Source: G963665815 sp942492065 (GTDB taxonomy: Bacteria > Cloacimonadota > Cloacimonadia > Cloacimonadales > JAIOQZ01). From it: 64,000 nt of DNA. The position numbers and the translations under genes were made by a program. This document shows, in pieces, positions 26,334 to 35,693 of the stretch (position 1 is its first letter; the number at the start of each line of letters is the position of its first letter). The notes under the pieces are model-generated. The model worked only from the letters and a program-made list of their open reading frames with translations, was not told the origin of the DNA and searched no databases. The DNA lies in the NCBI GenBank assembly GCA_942492065.1, contig CALODV010000014.1, forward strand, positions 62,001 to 126,000, written 5' to 3'.

Positions 26334-27512
26334 CTATTCGTATTCTCTGATTAAAAATTCATCCCATCCCGATTTTTCATTAAAAAGCAGATTTCTATAT
26401 CTGATGAAAAGAGGAGAAGTAGCGAAATTTGAAGTTGAGGGGTAATAAATTGAGCAATACCCAAGAGAGCTGTTAAAGAATCCTATAGCTGATTTATACA
26501 CAAACAAATTGTCGAGATTTGTAATAACATTTTCTATATAAGGTTGAATCTCTGATTCAGAGGTATAGTAGAGGAGTCCGAAAAATTCATTCATATCGAT
26601 AGCTTCATCATCCAGATCGAGTTTTCTGCAGCTGTTATAGACTGATTCCAGTACGGAAACACTGTCTGACCAGTTATCTGTGAATGAAAAAATGACTGTC
26701 ATCAAATCATTGTACTTGCCCATATCTGCGACAGAACAAGTTACCTGATTATCATATCCTCCATGTTGAGAACCTCCGGGGAGATATGATATTATTGTTT
26801 TATCAGCAATATTTTCTGCAATTTCCTCGGTAGATGCAAACTGATCCCAATTACTGAGAATCTCATCATACGGATAGCCATCTGTGTAGAACTGAGCTTC
26901 AGAACCGATAACATAGTCAGCATACCCCTGAACTTCTCCCAGAACTTCAATAGTCTGCATCAGGCAAACATCCATCAAAAGGATATCTAAATTTCCACCG
27001 TATTCTGAGAATATCCTTCGAAAATCTCCGTTAGAGACTGATACCATACTGTTAGATTCATCATCTACGATAACTGAAGTCGGTTTGTTTCTTGACCAGC
27101 CATTGCCATGAGACCAGATTACAAATGCTTTCTTCTGTGATGGGTAATTGGAGTATCCCCATTTCATAAACTCTGCGACATTTTCCCAATCTCCTGAATC
27201 TGTTTCTCCCAGACTTCTTACAATCTTGGATCTGATTTCGGATGTAGAGTCATTCTTCACTTCATAAGTTAGGGTACCGAGATCTGAATTATATGAGCTT
27301 CTATCTACCTGGATAACAATATTCATGTCGGTTATAGTTCTCTCAATTTCATTAATCTCATCATCAACATGATAAGACAGGCTGTTGTCTGCTCCCATAT
27401 AAATCAGAACAGTCCACTCTTTTTTACTTTTTTCATCATCGCATCCGGTAATTAATACAGAGCTCAAAGCGAGCAGGACTAATAATCTGTTTATGATACT
27501 ATTCAAACGCAT
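26334..27512 (-). CDS. Clostripain-like (C11 family) cysteine peptidase lipoprotein
   Basis: The product is 392 residues from the ATG at 27512, which has AGGGAG 5 bp upstream; an ATG 24 bp earlier has no site. The leader ends in a lipobox LITGC (Cys24), so the enzyme is predicted to be membrane-anchored outside the cytoplasm. Clostripain motifs are visible: WTVLIYMGADNSL, the catalytic His135 in FVIWSHGNGW, and the catalytic Cys183 in LLMDVCLMQTIEVLGEV, followed by VIGSEAQFYTDGYPYDEIL. Such peptidases usually cleave after Arg or Lys; targets are unknown here. Its start overlaps the end of truA by 14 bp. Confidence 0.9.
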   Translation of the reverse strand: MRLNSIINRLLVLLALSSVLITGCDDEKSKKEWTVLIYMGADNSLSYHVDDEINEIERTITDMNIVIQVDRSSYNSDLGTLTYEVKNDSTSEIRSKIVRSLGETDSGDWENVAEFMKWGYSNYPSQKKAFVIWSHGNGWSRNKPTSVIVDDESNSMVSVSNGDFRRIFSEYGGNLDILLMDVCLMQTIEVLGEVQGYADYVIGSEAQFYTDGYPYDEILSNWDQFASTEEIAENIADKTIISYLPGGSQHGGYDNQVTCSVADMGKYNDLMTVIFSFTDNWSDSVSVLESVYNSCRKLDLDDEAIDMNEFFGLLYYTSESEIQPYIENVITNLDNLFVYKSAIGFFNSSLGYCSIYYPSTSNFATSPLFIRYRNLLFNEKSGWDEFLIREYE

Positions 27513-28260
27513 TGAAACTCCCTTCAGGGTATTCAACCTTAATCAGAAACAGTCCCTGTGGTTGAGCTGTTGGTACCAGAACCTGATTATGCTGTGGATT
27601 ATTGAGAAACTCATTTATTTTCTCCGGGTGGATTTTTTTGTGCATCAGGGTTAACATACAACCTACTATTCGTCTAACCATGTTATGCAGAAATCTGTTT
27701 GCGGATATATTAAACATAAAAGTGTCATCTGATTCAATCAGCTCCAGCTTTTCCAGAGTACATCTGTAGTGCTTTAGGTCAGGATTAGGCTTTGCGAAAG
27801 ATGAAAAGTCATGTTCTCCGATAAAATATGTACATGCTTCTTTCAGATAATCAGTGTCTATGGTGATTTTTGGATACCAGCTTGTATATAGTCTGTTGAA
27901 AGGAGTTCTTTTCTTTGCTATATGGTAGTTGTATGTTCGTCTGAAAGCATCAAATCTGGCATGAAAGTCATTTTTAACTTCGATCACATTGTTTACTCTT
28001 ATATCATCCGGTAAGATAGCATGTAGTGCGAGATTAATCTGTTCAGGTTTCATATTGCCTCTATAATCAAAATGAGCAATCTGCTGAACTGCATGTACAC
28101 CGGAGTCAGTTCGACCGGAGCCTACGACGCTGATTGTGTCTTTAGCCATTCGGGAAAGTGCGTTTTCCAGAACCTGCTGGATTGTTCTACCTGTTTTTTG
28201 AATCTGCCATCCGTTGAAATCTGTACCGTCAAATGAAAGATCCAGGACTATTCTCCTCAT
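27499..28260 (-). CDS. truA: tRNA pseudouridine(38-40) synthase
   Basis: Full-length TruA of 253 residues with the catalytic block GSGRTDSGVHA (Asp52), the N-terminal FDGTDFNGWQIQ, and later FSSFAKPNPD and FLHNMVRRIVG. It converts U38-U40 in the anticodon arm of many tRNAs to pseudouridine. It is directly abutted by the deaminase gene upstream (stop and start adjacent) and overlapped by the peptidase gene downstream, making a three-gene minus-strand operon. Confidence 0.97.
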   Translation of the reverse strand: MRRIVLDLSFDGTDFNGWQIQKTGRTIQQVLENALSRMAKDTISVVGSGRTDSGVHAVQQIAHFDYRGNMKPEQINLALHAILPDDIRVNNVIEVKNDFHARFDAFRRTYNYHIAKKRTPFNRLYTSWYPKITIDTDYLKEACTYFIGEHDFSSFAKPNPDLKHYRCTLEKLELIESDDTFMFNISANRFLHNMVRRIVGCMLTLMHKKIHPEKINEFLNNPQHNQVLVPTAQPQGLFLIKVEYPEGSFNAFE

Positions 28261-29574
28261 CTAACTGATTTCTCCTTCTATTGATTTCTTATATCTGACT
28301 GCTGTTTCAAGGAGTTCCGCTTCACTCAGTGTGGTGAGAATTCTGTTCTGCATAACAACTTTTCCGTTAATAATCACATCTTTAATGTTTTCTGACTGCA
28401 AAGTATAGATAATGTGTGAATATATGTTGTAGCATGGTTGGGCTTCAATTGAATTCATATCCAGACAGACAATATCGGCTTTTTTCCCAATTTCGAGAGA
28501 ACCAAGCTGATCCCCTTTTCCCATTATGCAGGCTGCATCATAAGTGCCTGCCCTGAGTATATCTTTTGCAGGAAGGAATGTCGGATCTGCATTCAATGCT
28601 TTATGAAGCTTGGCGGATGTAGAAAGCTCTTCCAGTAAGCTCAGATTATTGTTACTTGCAACTCCATCTGTTCCAAAGGAGAATTTTATACCTTTATCGG
28701 TGTATTCTTTGAGTGGTGCGAAACCTGAGGCAAGTTTAAGGTTGCTCTCAGTATTTATAGCTATACCGCAATTTCTGTTTTTTACAATTTCTCTGTCTTC
28801 GTCTGTAGTCCATACAGCATGAGCGAGAATTACATTACTGTCAAGCACTCCAAGATTTTCCAGGTGTTGAACGGGGGTACATCCAAATTTTTCAATGCAG
28901 TCTGCATTTTCTTTCTGTGTTTCAGAAATATGAATGTGCATTAGCATATCATTATCTTTTGCAGCTTTGAATGCTTTTTTAAGGGCTTCCGTTCCACAGG
29001 TGTAAATAGCATGGGGAGCAATCTGGAAATCGATCAGTTCAGAGTCTTTCCATTTTTTTTGTGCCTGTACAGCATAGGATATCATTTCTTCCGGGCTTTT
29101 GTGAGGACCAGCAGGGAAATCAAGGACACCTTCTCCAAGAATAGCTCTTATACCTGCTTTTTCAGCGGCTTTAGCTGTAGATTCTTCGAAAAAGTACATA
29201 TCGCTGAACAAGGTTACACCATTTTTAATCATTTCAGCACAGCCATGAAGTGATGAGTCGAAAACAAAATCATTGTTAAGGAATTTGGCTTCCAGCGGCC
29301 AGATGTAGTTGCTGAGCCATGAGAACAGTTCAATATCATCTGCAATCCCTTTGAAGTAAGCCATAGCAATATGTGTATGTGCATTTATGAGTCCGGGAAT
29401 CAATATTCTATCTTCAATTATTATGTCTGCAGTGTAGGATTTATCTTCATCAGATGACCAGATGTCAGTGATCCTATTGCCTGTAACAGCTAAATTTCCC
29501 TTTTCAATAATGTTCATGTTATCGTCAATTGATACAATAGTACAGTTTCTAAATAAAATATCTACTTGTTTCAT
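28261..29574 (-). CDS. mtaD: 5'-methylthioadenosine / S-adenosylhomocysteine deaminase-like amidohydrolase
   Basis: The product is 437 residues from the ATG at 29574, with GGAGG 5 bp upstream; an ATG eight codons earlier has no site. It has LIPGLINAHTHIAMAYFKGIADD (metal ligands His66 and His68), then APHAIYTCG, MHIHISETQKE, LAHAVWTTDED and FGTDGVASNNNLSLLEE, the pattern of MtaD/SAH deaminases and related TrzA/AtzA-type hydrolases. The likely reaction is deamination of MTA or SAH to the inosine derivative, a route for recycling by-products of SAM use. Other amine substrates are possible. metK (SAM synthesis) is at 51.6 kb. Confidence 0.85.
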   Translation of the reverse strand: MKQVDILFRNCTIVSIDDNMNIIEKGNLAVTGNRITDIWSSDEDKSYTADIIIEDRILIPGLINAHTHIAMAYFKGIADDIELFSWLSNYIWPLEAKFLNNDFVFDSSLHGCAEMIKNGVTLFSDMYFFEESTAKAAEKAGIRAILGEGVLDFPAGPHKSPEEMISYAVQAQKKWKDSELIDFQIAPHAIYTCGTEALKKAFKAAKDNDMLMHIHISETQKENADCIEKFGCTPVQHLENLGVLDSNVILAHAVWTTDEDREIVKNRNCGIAINTESNLKLASGFAPLKEYTDKGIKFSFGTDGVASNNNLSLLEELSTSAKLHKALNADPTFLPAKDILRAGTYDAACIMGKGDQLGSLEIGKKADIVCLDMNSIEAQPCYNIYSHIIYTLQSENIKDVIINGKVVMQNRILTTLSEAELLETAVRYKKSIEGEIS

Positions 29575-29704
29575 TTTTCCTCCGCCAAAGTATTTCAAAA
29601 TTCTTTTAATTAATATAATAGAATCTTAAAAAAATAAATATTCCTTTACAAAAAAACAGTTTTCATACTTATATTGATAATCTTTTTTACGTCAAGAGGA
29701 AATT

Positions 29705-32700
29705 ATGCGTCTTATTCTAACAATAACTTTTTGTTTCATTGTTGCAAGTCTGATGGGGCAGGTGCTGCCTGTAAGAAATTACAATACAAAGGACGGACTA
29801 ACTCAGAATCAGATACTGGATATCTATAAAGATAAAGAAGGATTCATCTGGTTTTTGACACAGGGTGGTGCCAGTAAGTTTGATGGCAGGCATTTTGAAA
29901 ACTACACAATTGCCAACGGTCTTACTGAAAATGCTCTGAGCAGAATGTATGATGACGATGGAATTCTATATTTTATAGGTTCAGAGTCTTTTACTGTTAT
30001 GGACAACAATCACCCATTCAGGTATGATCAAAGTTATTTTACCACAGAGTTCAAGGAAGATATTATTGATATTACCGCAGAATCAGACTCAAACTATATA
30101 AATGTATACGTTTCAACCTCAAAAGAAATACTGAAGTATAACCATAAAGCAAAATCGTTTGATGCCGTCCTTAATTTTGAAGGAATGGGAATCAAAGTTG
30201 ATGAAAGTGTTTCCGTAATTTTCCTCACAAAAGATATTATACAATTATACGTTACGAAAGAATCAAAAACAAATTCATATCTGATTGATCTTAATAAAAA
30301 AGAGTTTGTTGAGTGGCATAAAGCGAATTTTCCGGTGATATATGATGAAGACGACTACTCCGGATATATTCGATACAGTGACTCTGTGTATTTTCATTAC
30401 TTTGTGGATTCAGATACCGAAAAGAATGTTTGGACATATTGCAATACCGAAAAGGGAGTATTTAAGGAAATACTGACAACCGGTGACAGTGATTTTATTC
30501 ATAACTGGGATAAAAATGATATCTATCATGATTTGAAAGGCAGGGTCTGGTTGTATGACAAAAAGGGAAGTGTATATGCATTTGACCTTACAACTCTTGA
30601 AACAGAGAAACTGAAAACTAAGGTTAATCATAGAGTTTTCAAAAATGCGGTTGTAAGGAATGCTTTGGTGTTTTCAGATGAAATCCTCTTTTCTTCATCC
30701 GAGGGATTGTTCTCCTGCAACCTGGAAACAGGAGTGACTCTTCTTTATACAACATCTAACGGTTTTTCCAACAATAACATGAATGTAATGTTCATTGACA
30801 GGGAAGAAAACATCTGGCTCGGAACTAATGGGGCTGGAATCGATAAGATGAATAGAGGAAAGATATCCAACTATACTGTTATTAATGGACTTCCTAGTTC
30901 AGGGACAAATAATATTGTGGAAGATAAAGCAGGGAGTTACTGGGTTTCCACAGATGATGGTATTGCCAGAATAATGAAAGACGGTACTATACGCACATAC
31001 GGTACAGAAGACGGGCTTACACACAATGATGTCTGGGCTATGGATATTGATCATGATTACAATGTCTGGGCAGGAACATATAATGGTGGAATCAATTCTT
31101 TCAATGGAAGGAGATTTGTGAACAGAGTTCCTCCTGAACTGCAGGAATCAACATCTTATATAACTGAAATTTTCACAGACTCCGATGGAAGCGTCTGGGT
31201 TCAACGTGATGATAAAATGATAAAATTCAATGGAAACAAATATAAAATTTATGATTTCGGTGAGGATTACGGTATTTATCAGATAGAAGAAGATAAAGAC
31301 GGTTATCTATGGATGGCATCCGCAGATAAGGGATTAATCCAGATGAATAAACAGGGTCAGATTATAAATGAGTATAGTCCTGATCCCAAATTTTTCTCTT
31401 CAACCATGGTTGGGGTTGTTTCTATTGATGATGATAATTTCTGGTGTGCAACATATGGAGAAGGTATTGCTGTATTCAATAAAAAGGCTAAATCATACAC
31501 AAGAATGATTCAAGAGCCTTTTACCAACTCTGAGATAATTAAGTCACTTGTTAAAGATGACAAAGGACATATCTGGATTGGCACAATCAATGGTATTTAT
31601 GAGTTTGACGGAGAAAATTATACTTACTACTCAGAGGTCGACGGGATGATAGCTAATGCAACGAGAACAACCGGTGCATACAAGGATAAGGAAGGAGAAC
31701 TTTGGTTCTCATCATCTTTCGGTGTCATGAGAATTGATCCTGAAGTTGTAGTAGTGGACACCATTCCTCCTGTAGTAGTCATTACTAATTTCTCTTCTGA
31801 TAAAGGCATTCCCGAGAGAAAAGATGATTCTGACTATATATTCAGTTTTGATAATAACAATATAACTTTTGAATTTATTGCACTTGACTACAAGAACCCA
31901 GAAAATGTTCGTTTTCAGTATCAGCTCTTGAACTTTGATAGTTTCTGGTCAGATAAAACCGAGGAAACCAAGATCAGGTATACTAACCTTAATGCCGGAC
32001 GTTACATCTTTATGCTAAAAGCAATAGATATGTATGGCAACGAGAGTGAGGTTATAAGGATTCCTCTGAGAGTAAAACCACCTTTCTGGCTCACAATATG
32101 GTTTATTCTCTTTGAGATTGCTGCTGCTGTACTGATTGTGATAGCAATATTCCGACATAGGACAAAAGCACTTCAAAAGAGAACTGCAGAACTCGAAAAG
32201 GAAGTAACCATAAGAACTGCTGAAGTTAAAGAAAAGAACGAGCAGATTATGAGCAGTATCCGTTATGCTGAACGTATTCAACACGCTTTCCTTCCTCAGA
32301 AAGACAGAATAGAACTGCAATACACTGAGTGTTTCATTTATTATAAACCTCGTGATATTATTGCCGGTGATTTCTATTGGTCTACAGAAATAGATGATTA
32401 TGATTTTCTTGTAGTAGTAGACTGTACAGGACATGGAGTACCGGGAGCCTTGCTTTCAGTTATAGGACACATGCTTCTGACAGAGATTATTCGTCAGGAA
32501 CGAATATTTGATCCTTCAGAGATTCTACTTAAAATGCATCAGGATATGCAGAGAGTTCTGAAACAAACTAAAGACAATGCTGAGGCAATAGATGGAATGG
32601 AAGTTTGTCTTGTCAGGCTCGATAAAAACAGAGATAAATTATGTTTTGCCGGAGCGGGAAGGCCACTGTATGCAGTTAGAAAAAGAAACGGTCATATAGA

Positions 32701-33016
32701 GTTCGATACAATAAAATGTTCCAGAAAGGGTATTGGCGGCAGAATGCGTAAGAAAGAACGCAAGTATGAAAATACCGAAATTGAACTTAGCAACAATGAT
32801 ATGTTCTATCTTACAACTGATGGTTATGTAGACCAGGCAAATCCGGATAATAAGAAATTCGGGTCGAGAAAGTTAAAAGATTTACTTGTGTCATTGTACG
32901 AAAGAGATATGACTGTACAGCATGATAAATTTAATAAAGCGTTTATCAGACACAGAGGATCAGAAAGACAAAGAGACGATATAACAATCGTTGGAATTCG
33001 AATAAAAAAAGATTAA
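29705..33016 (+). CDS. Two-propeller/Y_Y_Y sensor fused to SpoIIE-type PP2C phosphatase
   Basis: Transmembrane sensor phosphatase of 1103 residues. A signal peptide (1-18) is followed by NYNTKDGLTQNQILDIYKDK and many Reg_prop repeats (for example DREENIWLGTNGAGIDKM) forming extracytoplasmic propellers up to about 680. A Y_Y_Y domain (about 690-790), one TM helix (about 795-815), a coiled-coil linker and a cytoplasmic SpoIIE/RsbU-like PP2C domain (about 855-1100) follow. The metal-binding motifs are intact: IIAGDFYW, VVDCTGHGVPGALLS, TTDGYVDQ and RDDITIVGI. With the next two genes it matches a SiaA-SiaB-SiaC arrangement in which the phosphatase dephosphorylates the SiaC-like protein. GAGG precedes the ATG. 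A possible promoter (TTTACA at 29645, TATATT at 29670) is poor. Confidence 0.92.
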   Translation: MRLILTITFCFIVASLMGQVLPVRNYNTKDGLTQNQILDIYKDKEGFIWFLTQGGASKFDGRHFENYTIANGLTENALSRMYDDDGILYFIGSESFTVMDNNHPFRYDQSYFTTEFKEDIIDITAESDSNYINVYVSTSKEILKYNHKAKSFDAVLNFEGMGIKVDESVSVIFLTKDIIQLYVTKESKTNSYLIDLNKKEFVEWHKANFPVIYDEDDYSGYIRYSDSVYFHYFVDSDTEKNVWTYCNTEKGVFKEILTTGDSDFIHNWDKNDIYHDLKGRVWLYDKKGSVYAFDLTTLETEKLKTKVNHRVFKNAVVRNALVFSDEILFSSSEGLFSCNLETGVTLLYTTSNGFSNNNMNVMFIDREENIWLGTNGAGIDKMNRGKISNYTVINGLPSSGTNNIVEDKAGSYWVSTDDGIARIMKDGTIRTYGTEDGLTHNDVWAMDIDHDYNVWAGTYNGGINSFNGRRFVNRVPPELQESTSYITEIFTDSDGSVWVQRDDKMIKFNGNKYKIYDFGEDYGIYQIEEDKDGYLWMASADKGLIQMNKQGQIINEYSPDPKFFSSTMVGVVSIDDDNFWCATYGEGIAVFNKKAKSYTRMIQEPFTNSEIIKSLVKDDKGHIWIGTINGIYEFDGENYTYYSEVDGMIANATRTTGAYKDKEGELWFSSSFGVMRIDPEVVVVDTIPPVVVITNFSSDKGIPERKDDSDYIFSFDNNNITFEFIALDYKNPENVRFQYQLLNFDSFWSDKTEETKIRYTNLNAGRYIFMLKAIDMYGNESEVIRIPLRVKPPFWLTIWFILFEIAAAVLIVIAIFRHRTKALQKRTAELEKEVTIRTAEVKEKNEQIMSSIRYAERIQHAFLPQKDRIELQYTECFIYYKPRDIIAGDFYWSTEIDDYDFLVVVDCTGHGVPGALLSVIGHMLLTEIIRQERIFDPSEILLKMHQDMQRVLKQTKDNAEAIDGMEVCLVRLDKNRDKLCFAGAGRPLYAVRKRNGHIEFDTIKCSRKGIGGRMRKKERKYENTEIELSNNDMFYLTTDGYVDQANPDNKKFGSRKLKDLLVSLYERDMTVQHDKFNKAFIRHRGSERQRDDITIVGIRIKKD

Positions 33017-33041
33017 TTTCTAAATATTTGCAAGAGTTAGG

Positions 33042-33068
33042 TTGACAAAAGTCCTGACTTAATATGAA
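33042..33068 (+). promoter_or_regulatory. Possible promoter before the SiaB-like gene
   Basis: TTGACA (33042-33047) with TATGAA (33063-33068) at a short 15-bp spacing, about 22 bp before the ATG. It would allow the SiaB/SiaC genes to be transcribed apart from the phosphatase. Weak. Confidence 0.3.
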
Positions 33069-33089
33069 AACGTCTTATAAGGAGTATTC

Positions 33090-33659
33090 ATGGATCAGAT
33101 GAATGATAATGATTCATATTTGTTTAAACTATATTCGCATGTTGAGTTAGCTAAAACTATACTGATGTTCAAAGGTATATTAACTCAAGATATTTTAGTT
33201 GTTCTTGCAGAGATGCTTAAGAATAATTTATCAAATGATTCAAAAAGAAAGACAACAAAGAAAATGTTTTCTATTTTTGTTGAGCTTGCTCAGAATATCC
33301 ATCGTTATTCAGAGGAAAAGTACGAAGTCGACGGGAAATTGATTGGTTCAGGTATTGTTTTAGTTAATGAATACGCAGAATCATATCACATCATTTCCGG
33401 AAATGTCGTAACCAAAGAAAGAGAAGAATGGATAACTGAACAGTTTGACTATCTTAATTCGCTTTCTCAAGATGAGTTAAAAGCAATGAGAAAAGAAAAA
33501 ATGAAAGCAAACAGAGATGCAGGACAACGCGGCGCAGGTCTTGGATTAATTGATATTGTAAGAAAATCCTCTGGACCACTTGAAGTCAAGGTAAAACCTA
33601 TTGATGAGGATCACTCTTTTGTCAGTTTCTTCATTTTACTTGAAAAGGAATGTGCATGA
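33090..33659 (+). CDS. siaB: SiaB-family protein kinase (GHKL-like)
   Basis: The product is 189 residues matching the SiaB family (DUF6272). It has a GHKL-type ATPase layout: FVELAQNIHRYSEEK as the N-box helix and GQRGAGLGLIDIVRKS as the G2 loop, with an extended hinge between. In Pseudomonas aeruginosa SiaB phosphorylates SiaC and SiaA removes the phosphate. The next gene is SiaC-like and overlaps by 4 bp; the gene upstream is a PP2C sensor, so the three-part switch is complete. GGAG precedes the ATG. The symbol is by family resemblance only. Confidence 0.85.
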   Translation: MDQMNDNDSYLFKLYSHVELAKTILMFKGILTQDILVVLAEMLKNNLSNDSKRKTTKKMFSIFVELAQNIHRYSEEKYEVDGKLIGSGIVLVNEYAESYHIISGNVVTKEREEWITEQFDYLNSLSQDELKAMRKEKMKANRDAGQRGAGLGLIDIVRKSSGPLEVKVKPIDEDHSFVSFFILLEKECA

Positions 33660-34030
33660 AGAATTTACAACTAGATGGAACAAAATATACCATGGAAGTC
33701 AACTTTGATTTTGAGTCCGGTATACTGAAAATGAGTGGAAATTCTTATCCTGAAGATGCTATAAATTTCTTTGAACCTTTAAATGTCTGGATTGAAGAAT
33801 ATGTAATTAAAGTAAAAAAGCCACTGCAGATAAAGGTTAAGTTGAATTATCTTAACAGTAGTTCTTCAAAATGTCTGCTGGATTTTTTTGAGATTCTAGA
33901 TTCCTATCATGAAGATGGCGGTTCAGTCCATGTTGCCTGGTATTACGAAGAAGATGATGAAGAAATCCTGGAATCAGGTGAAGAATTACTGGAAGATATG
34001 AGTTTCAGCTACGATTTAATCGAATATTAA
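33656..34030 (+). CDS. siaC: SiaC-family regulatory phosphoprotein
   Basis: The product is 124 residues from the ATG at 33656 (ATGA overlap with siaB, AAGGA 7 bp upstream); an ATG two codons earlier is possible. It matches the SiaC/DUF1987 family: SGNSYPEDAINFFEPLNVWIEEY, then LNYLNSSSSKCLLDFFEILD. Ser68 falls at the position of the phosphorylated Thr68 of P. aeruginosa SiaC, so phosphorylation on Ser is predicted here. The C-terminus is very acidic. In Pseudomonas the dephospho form activates the diguanylate cyclase SiaD; no GGDEF gene follows here. Confidence 0.88.
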   Translation: MKNLQLDGTKYTMEVNFDFESGILKMSGNSYPEDAINFFEPLNVWIEEYVIKVKKPLQIKVKLNYLNSSSSKCLLDFFEILDSYHEDGGSVHVAWYYEEDDEEILESGEELLEDMSFSYDLIEY

Positions 34031-34042
34031 TTCGGAGATTTT

Positions 34043-35044
34043 ATGGATAACAGTTTCATTCAAGATGACGACAAAGATCATGAGATAAAGAAGTTTTTCA
34101 GAAAAGAATATGATATTTACACTGAATTTCAGAACAAAATGGAATCAATGCAGGATGGTGATAATTATAAATCTCTGTCTGAGGATATCCAGAAGCAATA
34201 TTATAAACTGCTCCGAAAAATGATGAAGGTCACCAAAGTAGGTGATGCCGCTCAGATGAAACTTATCAGAGTTCAGGAAAATCTGGAGTCTGAACATCAG
34301 GAAAAGATTCTGGCTCTTGAACGTCTTGAAGAACAGGAAAGTAATCTGAGGGCGATTTTTGACAATGCTGTTGTAGGGATTGAAAAAGTTGATATTCGCG
34401 GAAAATACAGTTTTGTTAACAACAATTTTCTAGATATGCTTGGTTATACGGAAGCCGAAGTGTATGAAAAGAAAATTCTTGATGTTACGCATCCTGATGA
34501 CCAGGAACAGTGTTCATTCTATTTCAGAAAAATAATTGATGGTAAAATCGATCACTATAGAATACAAAAACGTGTTGTTAAGAAGAATGGTAAATATTTC
34601 TGGGTTGATTACTCTGTTTCAGCTATATTTGATAATCGCGGTAACATTTCTTCTATTATTGGTATTCTGGTAGATATTGATGAGAGAGTCAAGGCTGAAC
34701 TGGGACTGAAGCAATCATACAAGCAATTGAGAGAAGCCCAGGAAGAAATCCTGAATCTTGAACGCAAAAGTTCGGTGCTGGCTATGGCGGTAACTGCTAA
34801 TCATGAAATAAATCAGCCTTTAATGATTATCAAAGGTAATCTGGAAATGCTGCAGTTAACGTCCTCACCCGAAACAATCTCTGATCAGAATAAAAAGTAC
34901 ATTACTCGAGTTGAAGAAGCTGTTGACAGGATTAAAACAATTCTCGATAAGTTTAAGCACTCAGGATCATTTCAGTTTGATGAGTATGGCGGTAATACAA
35001 AAATGGTCATGTTCAACGACGATTCTGATGATGAATCATTCTAA
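34043..35044 (+). CDS. PAS protein with phosphoacceptor-helix (DHp) domain but no ATPase
   Basis: Soluble protein of 333 residues. An N-terminal helical region (1-100) is followed by a PAS domain (about 100-220, with LRAIFDNAVVGIEKVD and KNGKYFWVDYSVSAIFD) and a coiled coil. A HisKA-like helix follows, with an intact phosphoacceptor motif ANHEINQPLMIIKGNLEML (His254). The protein stops 60 residues after that helix in an acidic tail, so the HATPase domain is absent altogether. It sits 12 bp after siaC where siaD would be in Pseudomonas. I infer it is the output partner or scaffold of the SiaC-like switch, possibly phosphorylated in trans. GGAG precedes the ATG. Confidence 0.82.
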   Translation: MDNSFIQDDDKDHEIKKFFRKEYDIYTEFQNKMESMQDGDNYKSLSEDIQKQYYKLLRKMMKVTKVGDAAQMKLIRVQENLESEHQEKILALERLEEQESNLRAIFDNAVVGIEKVDIRGKYSFVNNNFLDMLGYTEAEVYEKKILDVTHPDDQEQCSFYFRKIIDGKIDHYRIQKRVVKKNGKYFWVDYSVSAIFDNRGNISSIIGILVDIDERVKAELGLKQSYKQLREAQEEILNLERKSSVLAMAVTANHEINQPLMIIKGNLEMLQLTSSPETISDQNKKYITRVEEAVDRIKTILDKFKHSGSFQFDEYGGNTKMVMFNDDSDDESF

Positions 35045-35050
35045 AATACT

Positions 35051-35689
35051 ATGATCCGTTCCACGCTGCTGACTGATTTCAATGATGTTATTGAACATGG
35101 TTTTGGCAATAAAGACAACGGTGAATTCTTCGATAATCTGCGAAATAAAATTTTTATGACTCAAATCCACAGTAATAGAGTATCTATTATAGAGGATGAT
35201 ACTGAACCCGGAGAATGTGATTCGCTGGTTTCTATTGAGTCTGAGATAGCGTTATGCGTTAAAACTGCTGATTGTATCCCTGTACTGATGTTTGATCCTG
35301 CAGGATTAGTTATTGCAGCTGTTCATTGCGGAAGAAAAGGACTGGAAAAGCATATCATTACTAACACTATCAGCATAATGAAGGAAAATTTTAACTCTAA
35401 TCCTGAGGATATCAGAGTTGTACTGGGACCTGCCATATCCAAAGATCATTATGAAGTAGACTCTGAGACTTATGATATGTTTGTTTCCAATACTTACGGA
35501 AGTCAGACAGGTTGCTGGCTTGATTTGAAACATTCAGCCGTAAGAGAGTCCGTTAATGCAGGTATTTTAAAGAAACATATTGATAATATGGAAATCTGTA
35601 CTTTTGAAGACAACAGGTTTAATTCATATAGAAGAGATAAAACAAATCAAAGGCAAATCAGCTATATTGCTTTAAAGAATATTGGATAA
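35051..35689 (+). CDS. pgeF: PgeF/YfiH-family (multicopper-oxidase-like, purine nucleoside phosphorylase) protein
   Basis: The product is 212 residues, slightly short for the family. The zinc ligands of the YfiH/LACC1 fold are present: His40 in TQIHSNRV, Cys75 in KTADCIPVLMFD and His92 in AVHCGRKG. The tryptophan of the usual HAGWRG is missing (HCGRKG). Bacterial members are reported as purine nucleoside phosphorylases/adenosine deaminases and as peptidoglycan-editing factors. It begins 6 bp after the PAS gene and ends 4 bp before the next ATG, so it is part of the same operon. Confidence 0.85.
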   Translation: MIRSTLLTDFNDVIEHGFGNKDNGEFFDNLRNKIFMTQIHSNRVSIIEDDTEPGECDSLVSIESEIALCVKTADCIPVLMFDPAGLVIAAVHCGRKGLEKHIITNTISIMKENFNSNPEDIRVVLGPAISKDHYEVDSETYDMFVSNTYGSQTGCWLDLKHSAVRESVNAGILKKHIDNMEICTFEDNRFNSYRRDKTNQRQISYIALKNIG

Positions 35690-35693
35690 TATT

